From Enterobacter sp. RIT418 (GTDB taxonomy: Bacteria; Pseudomonadota; Gammaproteobacteria; Enterobacterales; Enterobacteriaceae): a stretch of 64,000 nucleotides of DNA. The stretch is taken from the NCBI RefSeq assembly GCF_003057745.1, contig NZ_QBJD02000016.1, positions 50,569 to 114,568 of the forward strand, in the 5' to 3' direction. The notes beneath the pieces were generated by a model that was not told the origin of the DNA, made no database searches, and saw only the letters and a program-made list of their open reading frames with translations. This document shows, one piece after another, positions 1-14,775 of this stretch. Both the position numbers and the translations under genes were made by a program. Within the stretch, counting starts at the first letter, position 1; every line of letters begins with the position of its first letter.

Positions 1-852
1 TACAGCATTCTGCTGGAGCCGCGCTTCAAGGACTTCTTCAGCCGGTACAGCATTGCGGTAGGCTCCACCGGCAATCTTGGGTTGTCCATCGGCATAATGA
101 GCGCGCGCATTGGCTTCAAGGTGACGGTACATATGTCCGCAGACGCCCGCGAGTGGAAAAAAGCGAAGCTCCGCAGCCACGGCGTCATCGTTGTGGAGTA
201 TGAGCAGGATTACGGCGTGGCAGTTGAACAGGGGCGAAAAGCGGCAGAAAACGACCCGAACTGCTTCTTTATCGACGATGAAAACTCCCGCACGCTGTTC
301 CTCGGCTACGCGGTGGCGGGCGAGCGGCTGAAGGCGCAGTTTGCCGCGCAGGGGCGCACGGTGGATGCAGAACATCCGCTGCATGTTTACCTGCCGTGCG
401 GCGTCGGCGGCGGCCCCGGCGGCGTGGCCTTTGGCCTGAAGCTGGCGTTTGGCGACCACGTTCACTGCTTCTTCGCCGAGCCAACGCACTCGCCGTGCAT
501 GCTGCTGGGCGTGTATACCGGCCTGCACGACGAGATTGCCGTGCAGGATTTGGGTATCGATAACGTCACGGCAGCGGACGGGCTGGCGGTAGGACGCGCC
601 TCCGGCTTCGTGGGCCGCGCGATGGAGCGGCTGCTCGACGGGTTCTACACGCTTTCCGACCAGAGCATGTACGACATGCTCGGCTGGCTGGCGCAGGAGG
701 AGGGCATTCGCCTGGAGCCGTCCGCACTCGCGGGAATGGCCGGACCGCTGCGCTTCCCTGCGGGGGCCAACGTTACCCATCTGGTCTGGGCAACCGGCGG
801 CGGCATGGTGCCGGAAGTCGAGATGGCGACGTATCTGGCCAAAGGGAATTAA
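1..852 (+). CDS. dsdA: D-serine dehydratase, C-terminal part
   Basis: The gene is cut by the left edge; about 283 C-terminal residues are present of roughly 440 usual for DsdA. The protein is a PLP-dependent fold-type II enzyme that converts D-serine to pyruvate and ammonia in the cytosol. The visible part holds the Ser/Gly-rich substrate and cofactor region GSTGNLGLS near its start and the glycine loop [10 protein letters not shown], which holds the PLP phosphate. The PLP lysine lies upstream, outside the window. The frame is open from base 1 to the TAA at 850-852. A REP element follows directly and may serve as the 3' end of the transcript. Whether dsdX/dsdC lie upstream cannot be seen. Confidence 0.93.
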   Translation, partial: YSILLEPRFKDFFSRYSIAVGSTGNLGLSIGIMSARIGFKVTVHMSADAREWKKAKLRSHGVIVVEYEQDYGVAVEQGRKAAENDPNCFFIDDENSRTLFLGYAVAGERLKAQFAAQGRTVDAEHPLHVYLPCGVGGGPGGVAFGLKLAFGDHVHCFFAEPTHSPCMLLGVYTGLHDEIAVQDLGIDNVTAADGLAVGRASGFVGRAMERLLDGFYTLSDQSMYDMLGWLAQEEGIRLEPSALAGMAGPLRFPAGANVTHLVWATGGGMVPEVEMATYLAKGN

Positions 853-857
853 TGATA

Positions 858-890
858 GCGGGTGGCGGCTGCGCCTTACCCGGCCTACAG
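858..890. repeat. REP element at the end of yidG
   Basis: The stretch matches the classic enterobacterial REP pattern (GGTGGCGGCTGCGCC, then TTACCCGGCCTACA), with GC-rich inverted arms around a short loop. It sits between the convergent dsdA and yidG genes and supplies the last codon and the stop codon of yidG. Confidence 0.75.
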
Positions 891-1232
891 GTGCAAAATT
901 TGCTGAATGTGGGTAACGGCAAAGAGTAAGGACAGCAGCAGCACCGCCAGCGCAATCAGAAACTTATCCCGCACCGCCTTCGGCTGGACAAAATCATCCT
1001 GCGCCACGTCCATCAGGTTGCGGCTGCGGGTATAGCGCCACAAAATGACCGCCACCAGCGCCAGCACAACGATTGAGATCCAGAACGGCGCCCCGGTGCG
1101 GTGCCAGTTGTGCTTAATCGCCAGCGCGATCAGCGCGCCGTACCCCAGCAGCGTGCGCAGCCAGGCCAGCGAGGTGCGCTCCGGCTGCAGGCCGGGGTCG
1201 GCTTCGCGTCGCGCCCTGCGGCTATCCGGCAT
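885..1232 (-). CDS. yidG: DUF202 inner-membrane protein YidG
   Basis: Small membrane protein of 115 residues. It begins PDSRRARREADPGLQPERTSLAWLRT, close to E. coli YidG, and has three predicted membrane segments (about residues 25-42, 50-66 and 91-110). The DUF202 motif ERTSLAWLRT is intact. Function is unknown. E. coli YidG is, to my knowledge, about 120 residues; here the C-terminus ends early because the final Leu codon and the TAG fall inside a REP element. The start overlaps the end of yidH by 11 bases, so the two are translationally coupled. Confidence 0.85.
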   Translation of the reverse strand: MPDSRRARREADPGLQPERTSLAWLRTLLGYGALIALAIKHNWHRTGAPFWISIVVLALVAVILWRYTRSRNLMDVAQDDFVQPKAVRDKFLIALAVLLLSLLFAVTHIQQILHL

Positions 1233-1569
1233 AGAACACCAGCACCATCACCACGCCCGCCACCGCCAGCAACAGGACACTGATAATGAGCAGCCCGCGC
1301 GTATAGGGCAGATCCTGCTTCAGACGCATCGCCTTCTCGTTGCGCAGCCAGCGCAGGTAACCGTAAATCGCCAGCACGCCCGCGAACAGGCACAGCAGCA
1401 GCGCCAGCACTTCGCGGATCAGCGGGGTGGCGAAGTCGGGCGCCAGCTGGTCCAGGCCAACGCCCGCGGCGAGAAAGCCCAACGCGGTGCGGACCCACGC
1501 TAAAAAGGTGCGCTCGTTGGCCAGAGAAAAGCGGTAGTCCGGCGCTTCGCCGAGGCGGGAAATTTTCAT
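1222..1569 (-). CDS. yidH: DUF202 inner-membrane protein YidH
   Basis: 115-residue membrane protein, the same length as E. coli YidH and nearly identical in recognisable segments (KISRLGEAPDYRFSLANERT, then FLAWVRTALGFLAAGVGLDQ). It has the DUF202 motif ERTFLAWVRT and three predicted membrane helices. A ribosome-binding site (GGAACC) precedes the ATG. It is the first gene of a two-gene unit with yidG. DUF202 proteins include domains fused to yeast VTC polyphosphate polymerases, but the role of the stand-alone bacterial pair is not known, and nothing here indicates it. Confidence 0.87.
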   Translation of the reverse strand: MKISRLGEAPDYRFSLANERTFLAWVRTALGFLAAGVGLDQLAPDFATPLIREVLALLLCLFAGVLAIYGYLRWLRNEKAMRLKQDLPYTRGLLIISVLLLAVAGVVMVLVFYAG

Positions 1570-1625
1570 GGAGGTTCCTTGTCGTGCTGCGGGCAGGCTT
1601 CAGCATAGCGTAAATCGACAGGGAC

Positions 1626-1651
1626 AAAAAACCGGCATCGGGCGATGCCGG
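1626..1651 (-). terminator. Rho-independent terminator of aglA-aglB
   Basis: On the minus strand a perfect 8-bp stem CCGGCATC / GATGCCGG with loop GCCC is followed by six T residues, just after the aglB stop codon. Confidence 0.85.
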
Positions 1652-1660
1652 GTATGAGAG

Positions 1661-4602
<2,942 letters not shown>

Positions 4603-4824
4603 TTTTAAATCCTCACGTAACAACCTGTAGGGGAGAGTGGCCTTTGTATTTTTTTGCTGGCCTGAAGGGAGCATAAGAATTTACTAATGCGCGAACATGG
4701 CGTGCCGCTGCGATTCGTGATCGCATTCATGGTTTTATTTTGACCAATCAGGTCTACTTTTTACGGTAAATATGGACATGTCAGGATCCAATCCACGCCC
4801 TGATGAGGGCAGAGAGGTCTACTG
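4603..4824. promoter_or_regulatory. Divergent control region aglA / yidP
   Basis: This 222-base gap separates the divergent operon and regulator. It holds an inverted repeat with 6-bp arms, TGCGAT-TCGTG-ATCGCA, at 4709-4725. It also holds two direct copies of GGTCTAC, at 4751-4757 and 4816-4822. The first is preceded by TGACC, giving the imperfect dyad GACC-AATCA-GGTC; the second overlaps the leader and ribosome-binding site of yidP. HutC-type GntR regulators often bind GGTCTA-like half-sites, so these are candidate YidP operators. The longer dyad has a 7-base centre rather than the 6 of a CRP site. Confidence 0.5.
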
Positions 4825-5571
4825 GTGATCTACAAATCTATCGCCGACAGGCTACGGCTGCGGCTGAATTCGTCGGACTACAATGTCGGCAGCCCGCTGC
4901 CCGGAGAGAAGGCGCTGGCGCATGAGTTTGGCGTGGCGCGGATGACCATCCGCAAGGCGCTGGACCTGCTGGTGAGCTGGGGGCTGGTTGAACGCCGCCA
5001 CGGCAGCGGGACGTTCGTTGCGCGCAAGGACGTTCACCATGAAACCACCAACCTGACCGGGCTGGTGGAAGTGCTGCGCCAGCAGGGAAAAGAGGTGCAG
5101 AGCAAGGTGCTGCAGTTTGAGGTGATGCCCGCCCCGCCCGCGATCGCCAGCCAGCTGCGCATTCAGGTCGATGAGCGGATCTACTTTTCACGGCGCGTGC
5201 GCTACGTAGAGGGGAAGCCGCTCATGCTGGAAGACAGCTTTATGCCGGTGCAGCTGTTCCGCAACCTCTCGCTGGCGCATCTAGAAGGGTCGAAGTTTGA
5301 CTACATCGAGAAGGAGTGTGGAATAACCATCAGCGGCAACTACGAAAGCCTGACGCCTGTGCTGGCGGACAGGCAGCTGGCAAGCTACATGAACCTGCCG
5401 GAACAGACGCCGCTGCTGCGCATTACCTCACTTTCCTACAGCGACAGCGGCGAGTTTCTCAATTATTCAGTCATGTTTCGTAATACCAGCGACTATCAGG
5501 TGGACTATCACCTGCGGCGCATTCGCCCGGACGCGGTTTTAGCCTATCCCCCAGAACAGCACCGCCAGTAG
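4825..5571 (+). CDS. yidP: GntR/HutC-family regulator of the agl operon
   Basis: 248-residue transcription factor closely similar to E. coli YidP (238 residues). The N-terminal winged helix-turn-helix covers about residues 1-70, with the recognition segment [14 protein letters not shown] and the wing RRHGSGTFV. The rest is a UTRA ligand-binding domain (about 90-235), the fold that in this family binds sugars or sugar phosphates. The start is GTG with GAGAGG upstream. Being divergent from aglA, it probably controls that operon, with a phosphorylated alpha-glucoside as likely effector; this is inference. Its 3' end overlaps the convergent yidE by 33 bases. Confidence 0.85.
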   Translation: MIYKSIADRLRLRLNSSDYNVGSPLPGEKALAHEFGVARMTIRKALDLLVSWGLVERRHGSGTFVARKDVHHETTNLTGLVEVLRQQGKEVQSKVLQFEVMPAPPAIASQLRIQVDERIYFSRRVRYVEGKPLMLEDSFMPVQLFRNLSLAHLEGSKFDYIEKECGITISGNYESLTPVLADRQLASYMNLPEQTPLLRITSLSYSDSGEFLNYSVMFRNTSDYQVDYHLRRIRPDAVLAYPPEQHRQ

Positions 5572-7200
5572 CTGCGGGGTGATAATGCGCAGGAACATCA
5601 CCAGCGGATAGACCGTGGCGTACGACAGCGCCGCCGCGCCGCTGGTCGAATGCAGGTTATTGGCAAAGGCCAGCGCGGGCGGATCGGTCATGGAGCCCGC
5701 CAGCATCCCGCACAGCGTCAGGTAGTTCATTTTGGCGAACATCCGCGCCAGTATTCCCACCGTCAGCAGCGGGATCGCCGTGATAAAGATGCCGTAACCG
5801 ACCCAGCTCATCCCCTCGCCCTGAATCAGCGTGTCGACAAAATCGCCGCCGGACTTCAGCCCCACCACCGCCAGGAACAGCACGATGCCCAGCTCGCGCA
5901 GCGCCAGGTTAGCGCTCGGGGGCATAAACCAGTAGAGCTTGCCGATGCAGCCGATGCGCCCGAGGATCAGCGCCATAATCAGCGGCCCGCCCGCCAGACC
6001 TAGCTTGAGCGCGACAGGGAAGCCGGGCACGTACAGCGGAATAGAGCCGAGCAGCACGCCAAGCCCGATGCCGATAAATACCGGCAGCATCTGCACCTGC
6101 TGCAATTTCTGCTGGGCGTTGCCAACCATATCCGCCACGGCGTCGATGGAGGACGGCCGGCCGACAAGGTTGAGGATATCGCCAAACTGCAGGCTGGCCT
6201 CCGGGCTGGCGACCAGCTCAACGCCCGCGCGGTTAAGCCGGGAGATCACCACGTCGTAGCGTTCTTTTACCTGCAAATCGCGGATTTTCCTGCCCAGTAC
6301 CTTTTCGTTCGTCACCACGACGCGCTCGACGCGCATGTCGGTACCGCGCGTCGAAAGCGACGTATCGACCTCCTGGCCAATCACCAGCCGGGCGTTATTG
6401 AGGTCCGCCGGCTGCCCGACCAGATGCAGCAGGTCGCCGTGCTGGATCACCGTGCCCGGCGAGGGCACCATCAGCATATCGTCGCGCTTCAGGCGCGAGC
6501 AAATGATGGTGGCGCTGTTCAGGATGGGCACGTCCTGAATCGCCATATTGTTCAGGTTGGGATTTTCCACGCGAATGTTGATGGTTTTAATCAGCGCGTG
6601 GCCGTTGGTCAGCGTGCTTTCGTGGTCCTTTGCTTCTTTATCCACGTTAACGCGAAACAGGACGCGCACCAGCCACATGGAGAGCAAGATGCCGCAAATG
6701 CCAAACGGGTAGGCCATGGCGTAGCTCATTCCCATCTGGTCAACGACGTCCGGGGCGATGCCTAAATCACGCAGGATTTGTTGCCCCGCACCCAGCGCGG
6801 GCGTGTTGGTAACCGCACCAGAGAAAATGCCGAGCACCACGGGAAGCGGGATCGCAAAAAGCTTGTGCAGGACGGCGGTGACCAGCCCGCCCATCACCAC
6901 AATGCCGAGGGCGAAGAGGTTTAGCCGCAGCCCGGAGACGCGAAGCGAGGCGAAAAAGCCCGGCCCTACCTGGATGCCAATGGTATACACGAAGAGGATC
7001 AGGCCAAATTCCTGAATAAAGTGGAGCATATCGGCGCTGAGCGTAAGCCCAAGCTGCTCGGCAAAATGGCCGACAAAAATCCCGCCAAACAGCACCCCAC
7101 CGATGCCAAACCCGACGCCGCGAATTTTGACATTGCCAATCCATAGCCCAACCACCGCGACCAGGGCCAACACGCTAACGGTTAACGCGATATCACTCAT
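5539..7200 (-). CDS. yidE: AspT/YidE/YbjL-family putative transporter
   Basis: 553-residue membrane protein, the same length as E. coli YidE. It has an N-terminal block of membrane helices (about residues 4-185) and two cytosolic TrkA-C (RCK-C) domains (about 190-370), followed by a second block of helices to the end. This is the aspartate-alanine exchanger architecture; the substrate of YidE is unknown. I chose ATG 7200 (MSDIALTV) because of an AGGAAG box upstream and family length; in-frame codons further upstream are not needed. The last 33 bases overlap the end of yidP on the other strand. Confidence 0.9.
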   Translation of the reverse strand: MSDIALTVSVLALVAVVGLWIGNVKIRGVGFGIGGVLFGGIFVGHFAEQLGLTLSADMLHFIQEFGLILFVYTIGIQVGPGFFASLRVSGLRLNLFALGIVVMGGLVTAVLHKLFAIPLPVVLGIFSGAVTNTPALGAGQQILRDLGIAPDVVDQMGMSYAMAYPFGICGILLSMWLVRVLFRVNVDKEAKDHESTLTNGHALIKTINIRVENPNLNNMAIQDVPILNSATIICSRLKRDDMLMVPSPGTVIQHGDLLHLVGQPADLNNARLVIGQEVDTSLSTRGTDMRVERVVVTNEKVLGRKIRDLQVKERYDVVISRLNRAGVELVASPEASLQFGDILNLVGRPSSIDAVADMVGNAQQKLQQVQMLPVFIGIGLGVLLGSIPLYVPGFPVALKLGLAGGPLIMALILGRIGCIGKLYWFMPPSANLALRELGIVLFLAVVGLKSGGDFVDTLIQGEGMSWVGYGIFITAIPLLTVGILARMFAKMNYLTLCGMLAGSMTDPPALAFANNLHSTSGAAALSYATVYPLVMFLRIITPQLLAVLFWGIG

Positions 7201-7279
7201 GATCATCTTCCTTGCCATAACCTTAGTTATGGTAAGGATTCTCTCAGAGCCGATAACCGTTGTATGGGCGATGGCGCAC

Positions 7280-7303
7280 AAAAAAGCCCTGCCGAAGCAG
7301 GGC
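7280..7303 (-). terminator. Terminator of ibpA-ibpB
   Basis: Minus strand: perfect stem GCCCTGC / GCAGGGC with a TTCG tetraloop, followed by six T residues, about 60 bases after the ibpB stop codon. Confidence 0.85.
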
Positions 7304-7312
7304 CTTATCTTT

Positions 7313-7349
7313 TCACCCTTTCCCTGTGGGAGGGGGCCGGAGTGAGGGC
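7313..7349. repeat. CCCTC-type palindromic repeat, degenerate copy
   Basis: Degenerate member of the repeat family seen at 11217, 27074, 29293, 29342, 36322, 36381 and 55629: a TCACCC arm, CCCTGTGGGAGGG core and GTGAGGG arm. It lies between the ibpB stop codon and its terminator. Confidence 0.5.
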
Positions 7350-7365
7350 ACCAGCCCGCACAAAA

Positions 7366-7794
7366 TTAGCTATTCAACGCCGGACGCTCGCTAATGGCGA
7401 TGCGCTGCGGCGCAATGGCTTCAGGCAGGTTACGGGTGACGTCGATATGCAGCAGCCCGTTGCTGAACGTTGCGCCGGACACTTCCATATGGTCCGCCAG
7501 GGTAAAGCTCAGGCTGAACGGCTGGATGACCAGGCCCTGATGCAGCCATTTGCTGTCGGTCTCTTGTTTCTCAGGCGTTCCTTTCACCGTCAAACGCGTG
7601 CCTTCAAGCTGGATATCCAGGTCTTCCTGGCGGAAACCGGCCAATGCCAGCGTGATGCGGTAGTGGTTATCGTCGCTTTTTTCGATGTTGTACGGCGGAA
7701 ATGCCTGTTGATCAGGGGTGCTTTGCAGGGCGTTAGCCAGCTTGTCAAAACCAATCCACTGACGCAGAAGTGGGGATAAATCGTAGTTACGCAT
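7366..7794 (-). CDS. ibpB: Small heat-shock protein IbpB
   Basis: 142 residues, the same as E. coli IbpB. An alpha-crystallin domain (about residues 35-125) is flanked by short N- and C-terminal tails, with the C-terminal anchor motif as QRIAI. It acts as an ATP-independent holdase that works with IbpA on protein aggregates and hands clients to ClpB/DnaK. The start at 7794 has a strong AGGAG box. The leader just before it contains TCGCT followed by a short hairpin into AGGAG, resembling a ROSE thermometer. Second gene after ibpA, 135 bases apart with a GC-rich hairpin between. Confidence 0.94.
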   Translation of the reverse strand: MRNYDLSPLLRQWIGFDKLANALQSTPDQQAFPPYNIEKSDDNHYRITLALAGFRQEDLDIQLEGTRLTVKGTPEKQETDSKWLHQGLVIQPFSLSFTLADHMEVSGATFSNGLLHIDVTRNLPEAIAPQRIAISERPALNS

Positions 7795-7929
7795 AGGTGT
7801 TCTCCTTCTAAGAAGCGAGTTGGCGCAGGTTATTTTTGTGCGCGGTTGTTCCTGCAAATCCAGCTGGATTCGCATATGCTCCCGTTACGGCAAGCAATTC
7901 TGGGTGGGCCGCTCGTGCGGCCCGCGACA
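7795..7929 (-). promoter_or_regulatory. ibpA-ibpB intercistronic region: hairpin and ROSE-like thermometer
   Basis: Two elements are visible on the minus strand. A perfect GC-rich hairpin (GGGCCGC / GCGGCCC, 7906-7923) lies right after the ibpA stop and lacks a T run, so it looks like a processing or partial attenuation site. Next to the ibpB start, TCGCT-TCTTAGA-AGGAG can fold so that the Shine-Dalgarno bases pair with the upstream CUUCU, as in ROSE-type thermometers. A thermometer before ibpB is described in E. coli. Confidence 0.6.
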
Positions 7930-8340
7930 TTAGTTGATTTCGATACGGCGCGGTTTTTTCTCTTCCGGAATCACGCGTTCCAGCTCGATAAACAGCAGGC
8001 CGTTCACCAGGTTCGCGCCTTTAACGTGAATGTTTTCAGCTAACTGGAACTTGCGTTCAAAGTTGCGCTCGGCGATGCCCTGGTACAGGTAGGTACGCTC
8101 CTTCTGCTCTGCGGTATGGGAACCTTTCACCAGCAGCAGGTTGTCCTGCGCGGTGATTTCCAGTTCGCTTTCTGCGAAACCGGCCACGGCGATAGCGATG
8201 CGGTAATGGTTTTCGTCAACCAGCTCAACATTGTATGGAGGGTAGCCGTTGCTCTGGCTCTGGTTATTTTCTAAATGGTTGAACAGGCGGTCAAAACCAA
8301 TTGCAGAACGGTATAGCGGAGAAAGATCGAAGTTACGCAT
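7930..8340 (-). CDS. ibpA: Small heat-shock protein IbpA
   Basis: 136 residues, within one of the E. coli length. N-terminal [19 protein letters not shown] is followed by the alpha-crystallin domain (about residues 37-120) and the C-terminal PRRIEIN anchor. It co-assembles with IbpB on unfolded proteins. The ATG is preceded by TTTCAGGAG, the anti-SD-paired part of a ROSE thermometer, and a sigma-32 promoter lies about 110-135 bases upstream. Both elements predict strong heat induction at transcription and translation. Confidence 0.95.
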   Translation of the reverse strand: MRNFDLSPLYRSAIGFDRLFNHLENNQSQSNGYPPYNVELVDENHYRIAIAVAGFAESELEITAQDNLLLVKGSHTAEQKERTYLYQGIAERNFERKFQLAENIHVKGANLVNGLLFIELERVIPEEKKPRRIEIN

Positions 8341-8480
8341 AGATAAAAACTCCTGAAATCAGCGAGAAATTTAGCCTTCCACCATGGACAGGCTTCTGCA
8401 TCCCCTGAACGCCCATCAGGCGCGTCCATCATCGGGCTACATTCCTAAAATGGGTCTGGTTACGGATTTTTCAAGCGTAT
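8341..8480 (-). promoter_or_regulatory. ibpA sigma-32 promoter and ROSE RNA thermometer
   Basis: On the minus strand CTTGAAA (8475-8469), a 14-base spacer and CCCATTTT (8454-8447) match the heat-shock sigma-32 consensus. The transcribed leader ends with CTCGCTGATTTCAGGAG just before the ATG. The TCGCT and TTTCAGGAG segments are the conserved pairing partners of a ROSE element, which hides the ribosome-binding site at low temperature. Confidence 0.82.
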
Positions 8481-8653
8481 TTATTTGAGATTTTTTTGCA
8501 CTTTGCGGGTTGTCGCATAGACTGGGACAACAGCACAAAGGGTTAAATTGCGATGGCTGCCACAGTGCGGGGTTTATGCGCTATTCATTTTGAACAGGGC
8601 TGATATAACCCTGAGTTGCAGGTCTATGTAGTGCCATTAACGATGACTGAGTG
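8481..8653. other. Intergenic gap between ibpA promoter and yidQ
   Basis: AT-rich at its left end, no open frame worth calling. It must hold the yidQ promoter, but no clear sigma-70 boxes stand out. Together with the ibpA leader this makes a gap of about 310 bases. Confidence 0.5.
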
Positions 8654-8980
8654 ATGATGAAAAATGTTCTGATAAAGCTGACAACGTTCAGCGGGGTGGT
8701 TTTACTTTGCGGGTGTTCGAGCGTGATGTCTCACACCGGCGGTAAAGAAGGAACATATCCGGGGACGCGCGCCAGCGCGGCCATGATCTCGGATGACGAT
8801 ACGAACTGGGGAACAAAATCTCTGGCGATCCTCGACATGCCGTTCACGGCAGTCGCCGACACGCTCCTGCTGCCGTGGGATCTGTTCCGTACGGACAGCT
8901 CCGTGCGTTCGCGCGTTGAGAAAAGCGAGCGGCAAAATCTGGCAACCAATGCCGTAATCCCCCCAGCCGATATGCCCTAG
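8654..8980 (+). CDS. yidQ: DUF1375 outer-membrane lipoprotein YidQ
   Basis: 108-residue lipoprotein. A signal peptide ends in the lipobox LLCGC, so the mature protein begins Cys-Ser-Ser-Val and should be lipidated. The body contains SVMSHTGGKEGTYPGTRAS and LDMPFTAVADTLLLPWD, typical of DUF1375 proteins and matching E. coli YidQ. Function is unknown. Three start codons (GTG 8651, ATG 8654, ATG 8657) lie in a row; 8654 aligns best with E. coli. The last four bases overlap the convergent yidR. Confidence 0.82.
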   Translation: MMKNVLIKLTTFSGVVLLCGCSSVMSHTGGKEGTYPGTRASAAMISDDDTNWGTKSLAILDMPFTAVADTLLLPWDLFRTDSSVRSRVEKSERQNLATNAVIPPADMP

Positions 8981-10206
8981 CGCTTTTCGGTTTCCGTTAG
9001 CCAAAGCTGGCGGAAACCGTCCGTCTCCGCCATCCAGGCAATTTTCTTACCGTCAGGGGAAAAGATAATCGCGTCCACCGACGGTGGATTGCCGCGATCG
9101 GACGTCAAAAACGTCACCTCTCCGCTCTGCGCGTCGCACAGCGCAATCCGGTTTTTAAGCACAAATCCCAGCATTTTCCCTGAAGGATGCCAGTTAAATG
9201 CCGACTGAATGTCGCTGTCATTATGGGTTAACTGACGCGGCTCGCCGCCCTGCGGCGAAATCAGCCAGAGCTGCACAATGCCGTGATCATCGCGCATCAA
9301 AAAGGCGATCTGCGTGGCCTGCGGATTGCTGCGCACCCAGTGGCGCGGCGCGTTCACCAGCCCCGGATACGCCCGCTGGTGGGTAAAGGTTAAACGACGC
9401 TGGACGATGCCCGCCGGCGGCGCGGGAAGGGTTTCAGGCGTTCCCTGCAGCGGCGCATCGCCCGCGCGCTTCCAGCCCTGCTCGTCTTTCGGAAGGTCGA
9501 CAATAAACAGCTCAGGCACTTTCACGCCCGTGGCGGACAGCGTATCGCCGATAAACGCCAGCCTGTCGTTGCCCACCCAGCCTTCTTCGTAGGCGCGGTT
9601 GATCTCATCGCTGCCCGGTATTGGCGTCGGCGTCGTGCGGCTAACCAGCACGCTCCAGAAGGTGCCAGCATAGTTACGCGGATGGTTGCCGCGCGGCGTG
9701 ACCGGGCCAAACGGCGACGCGACGCCGACGTTGCGTAAGTCCAGCTTTGGGTCGCGCGCGCGCAGCACGTGGTCATTATAGGTAAAGCTGACGAACTGCC
9801 CGTTTGGGCTGAAGACGTGCACGTGGCTGCCGCCGCGCAGCGCGCCCGGCGTGTAGGGTGCGGTGATATCCATCGCATCAAGGTTTTCGACCGCGCCGTT
9901 ATGTGCAATGACCCCCTGACGGTGGTGAAAATCATACTGCCACGCCGCGTCGGGGTTTTCCGGCCCGTGAATAAACACGTACTTATCTTCTGCAGGATGA
10001 ACGGTCACCACGCCAACGTGCGCGCCGCGGCAGGCGCGATAAATCACCTCCACCTCGCCGGTATTCACGTTGACCCGCTCGATGGTTTCACCGGTGAACG
10101 ACGCGCCCGACGGGCGCACGTCAAATGCCAGCCACTGGCTGTCCGGCGTCCAGGTGTTGATGTTGGTGAGCTGGTGGTTGCGGGAAGCGAAGGTGATTTG
10201 TTTCAT
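8977..10206 (-). CDS. yidR: TolB-like beta-propeller protein YidR
   Basis: 409-residue protein matching E. coli YidR, a DUF3748 family member. It has WD40/TolB-like blades, seen as repeated motifs such as FSPNGQFVSF, WHPSGKMLGF and FSPDGKKIAW. No signal peptide is present from the chosen start, so it is probably cytosolic. The function is not established. I chose ATG 10206 (MKQITFASRNHQLTNINTW) since the upstream in-frame codon falls inside a hairpin. That hairpin also contains the likely ribosome-binding site (AGGG). The gene follows yidA by about 50 bases and probably shares its transcript. Confidence 0.82.
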   Translation of the reverse strand: MKQITFASRNHQLTNINTWTPDSQWLAFDVRPSGASFTGETIERVNVNTGEVEVIYRACRGAHVGVVTVHPAEDKYVFIHGPENPDAAWQYDFHHRQGVIAHNGAVENLDAMDITAPYTPGALRGGSHVHVFSPNGQFVSFTYNDHVLRARDPKLDLRNVGVASPFGPVTPRGNHPRNYAGTFWSVLVSRTTPTPIPGSDEINRAYEEGWVGNDRLAFIGDTLSATGVKVPELFIVDLPKDEQGWKRAGDAPLQGTPETLPAPPAGIVQRRLTFTHQRAYPGLVNAPRHWVRSNPQATQIAFLMRDDHGIVQLWLISPQGGEPRQLTHNDSDIQSAFNWHPSGKMLGFVLKNRIALCDAQSGEVTFLTSDRGNPPSVDAIIFSPDGKKIAWMAETDGFRQLWLTETEKR

Positions 10207-10210
10207 AAGG

Positions 10211-10243
10211 ATACCCTGATGCGCGGTTATCGCATCAGGGTAT
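10211..10243 (-). promoter_or_regulatory. Perfect hairpin covering the yidR ribosome-binding site
   Basis: A perfect inverted repeat with 13-base arms (ATACCCTGATGCG / CGCATCAGGGTAT) and a 7-base loop lies between yidA and yidR. On the minus strand the 3' arm holds AGGG seven bases before the yidR ATG. There is no T tract after the stem, so it is not a standard terminator. Confidence 0.65.
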
Positions 10244-10256
10244 CGCAAGCTGATTT

Positions 10257-11069
10257 TTAGTTCAGCACAAACTTCTCAATGGCGTACGCCACGCCGTCTT
10301 CCAGGTTAGATTTGGTGACGAAGTTAGCGACTTCCTTCACGGACGGAATGGCATTCTCCATCGCCACGCCCATACCCGCGTATTCGATCATCGCGATGTC
10401 GTTTTCCTGATCCCCCAGCGTCATGATCTCTTCTGGCTTAATGCCCAGCGCGTCGGCCAGGGATTTCACGCCCGTGCCTTTATTGACGCGTTTATCGAGG
10501 ATTTCGAGGAAGTACGGCGCGCTTTTCAGCACGGTGTATTTCTCTTTTACCTCTGCCGGAATGCGCGCGATGGCTTTATCCAGGATCTCAGGCTCGTCGA
10601 TCATCATCACTTTCAGGAACTGGGTGGCAGGGTCCATTTTCTCCGCTTCGCAGAACACCAGCGGGATGGTCGCAACGTAGGATTCATGCACCGTGTAGTA
10701 GCTGATGTCGCGGTTAGCGGTATACAGCGTGTTGCGGTCGAGCGCGTGGAAGTGAGAACCCACCTCGCGGGACAGTTTTTCAAGATACAGGTAATCATCA
10801 TAGCTCAGCGCGGTTTGCGCCACCGTGCTGCCATCCGCCGCTTTCTGCACCAGCGCGCCGTTGTAGGTAATGCAGTAATCACCCGGCTGGTTCATGTGCA
10901 GCTCTTTCAGGTAGCTGTGCACGCCCGCATACGGACGCCCCGTGGTCAGCACTACGTTCACGCCTTTTTCGCGCGCGGCAGCGATGGCATTTTTAACGGC
11001 GGGAGAGATAGTGTGGTCCGGCAGCAGCAGCGTGCCGTCCATATCGATTGCAATGAGTTTGATGGCCAT
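10257..11069 (-). CDS. yidA: Sugar phosphatase YidA, HAD Cof subfamily
   Basis: 270 residues, identical in length to E. coli YidA. Motif I DMDGTLL has the nucleophile Asp9 and acid/base Asp11. Motif II is in VVLTTGRPY. Motif IV GDQENDIAMIEYAGMGVAM is near residue 215, and the cap domain lies between. The family dephosphorylates small sugar phosphates such as erythrose 4-phosphate and alpha-glucose 1-phosphate in the cytosol. In E. coli yidB lies between yidA and gyrB; here only about 190 bases without a gene separate them. Confidence 0.94.
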   Translation of the reverse strand: MAIKLIAIDMDGTLLLPDHTISPAVKNAIAAAREKGVNVVLTTGRPYAGVHSYLKELHMNQPGDYCITYNGALVQKAADGSTVAQTALSYDDYLYLEKLSREVGSHFHALDRNTLYTANRDISYYTVHESYVATIPLVFCEAEKMDPATQFLKVMMIDEPEILDKAIARIPAEVKEKYTVLKSAPYFLEILDKRVNKGTGVKSLADALGIKPEEIMTLGDQENDIAMIEYAGMGVAMENAIPSVKEVANFVTKSNLEDGVAYAIEKFVLN

Positions 11070-11216
11070 GAGATCCCCAGATTAAGTGAGTCTGGACTCA
11101 TGCTAACGCGATTCGGCTCAAAAAACACGGTAAGAAAGGGGGATTGGATTTGAGGAGAGGATTCCTCTTTTGCGCAGTTTTTTTCCCCGAGAGGAAGAAA
11201 AGACGGTACCGGGCAT

Positions 11217-11254
11217 TCCCCTCTCCCCTATGGGGAGAGGGTTAGGGTGAGGGG
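11217..11254. repeat. CCCTC-type palindromic repeat downstream of gyrB
   Basis: Clear copy of the family: CCCCTCTCCCC-TA-TGGGGAGAGGG stem followed by TTAGGGTGAGGGG. It lies 8 bases after the gyrB stop codon and can fold into a strong hairpin on the gyrB transcript. Confidence 0.75.
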
Positions 11255-11261
11255 ATATTAC

Positions 11262-14775
<3,514 letters not shown>

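Noticed and set aside
4709..4725. CRP site in the agl promoter region
   Set aside because: The dyad has a 7-base rather than 6-base centre and TGCGA/TCGCA arms, so it does not fit CRP well; kept only as an unassigned dyad.
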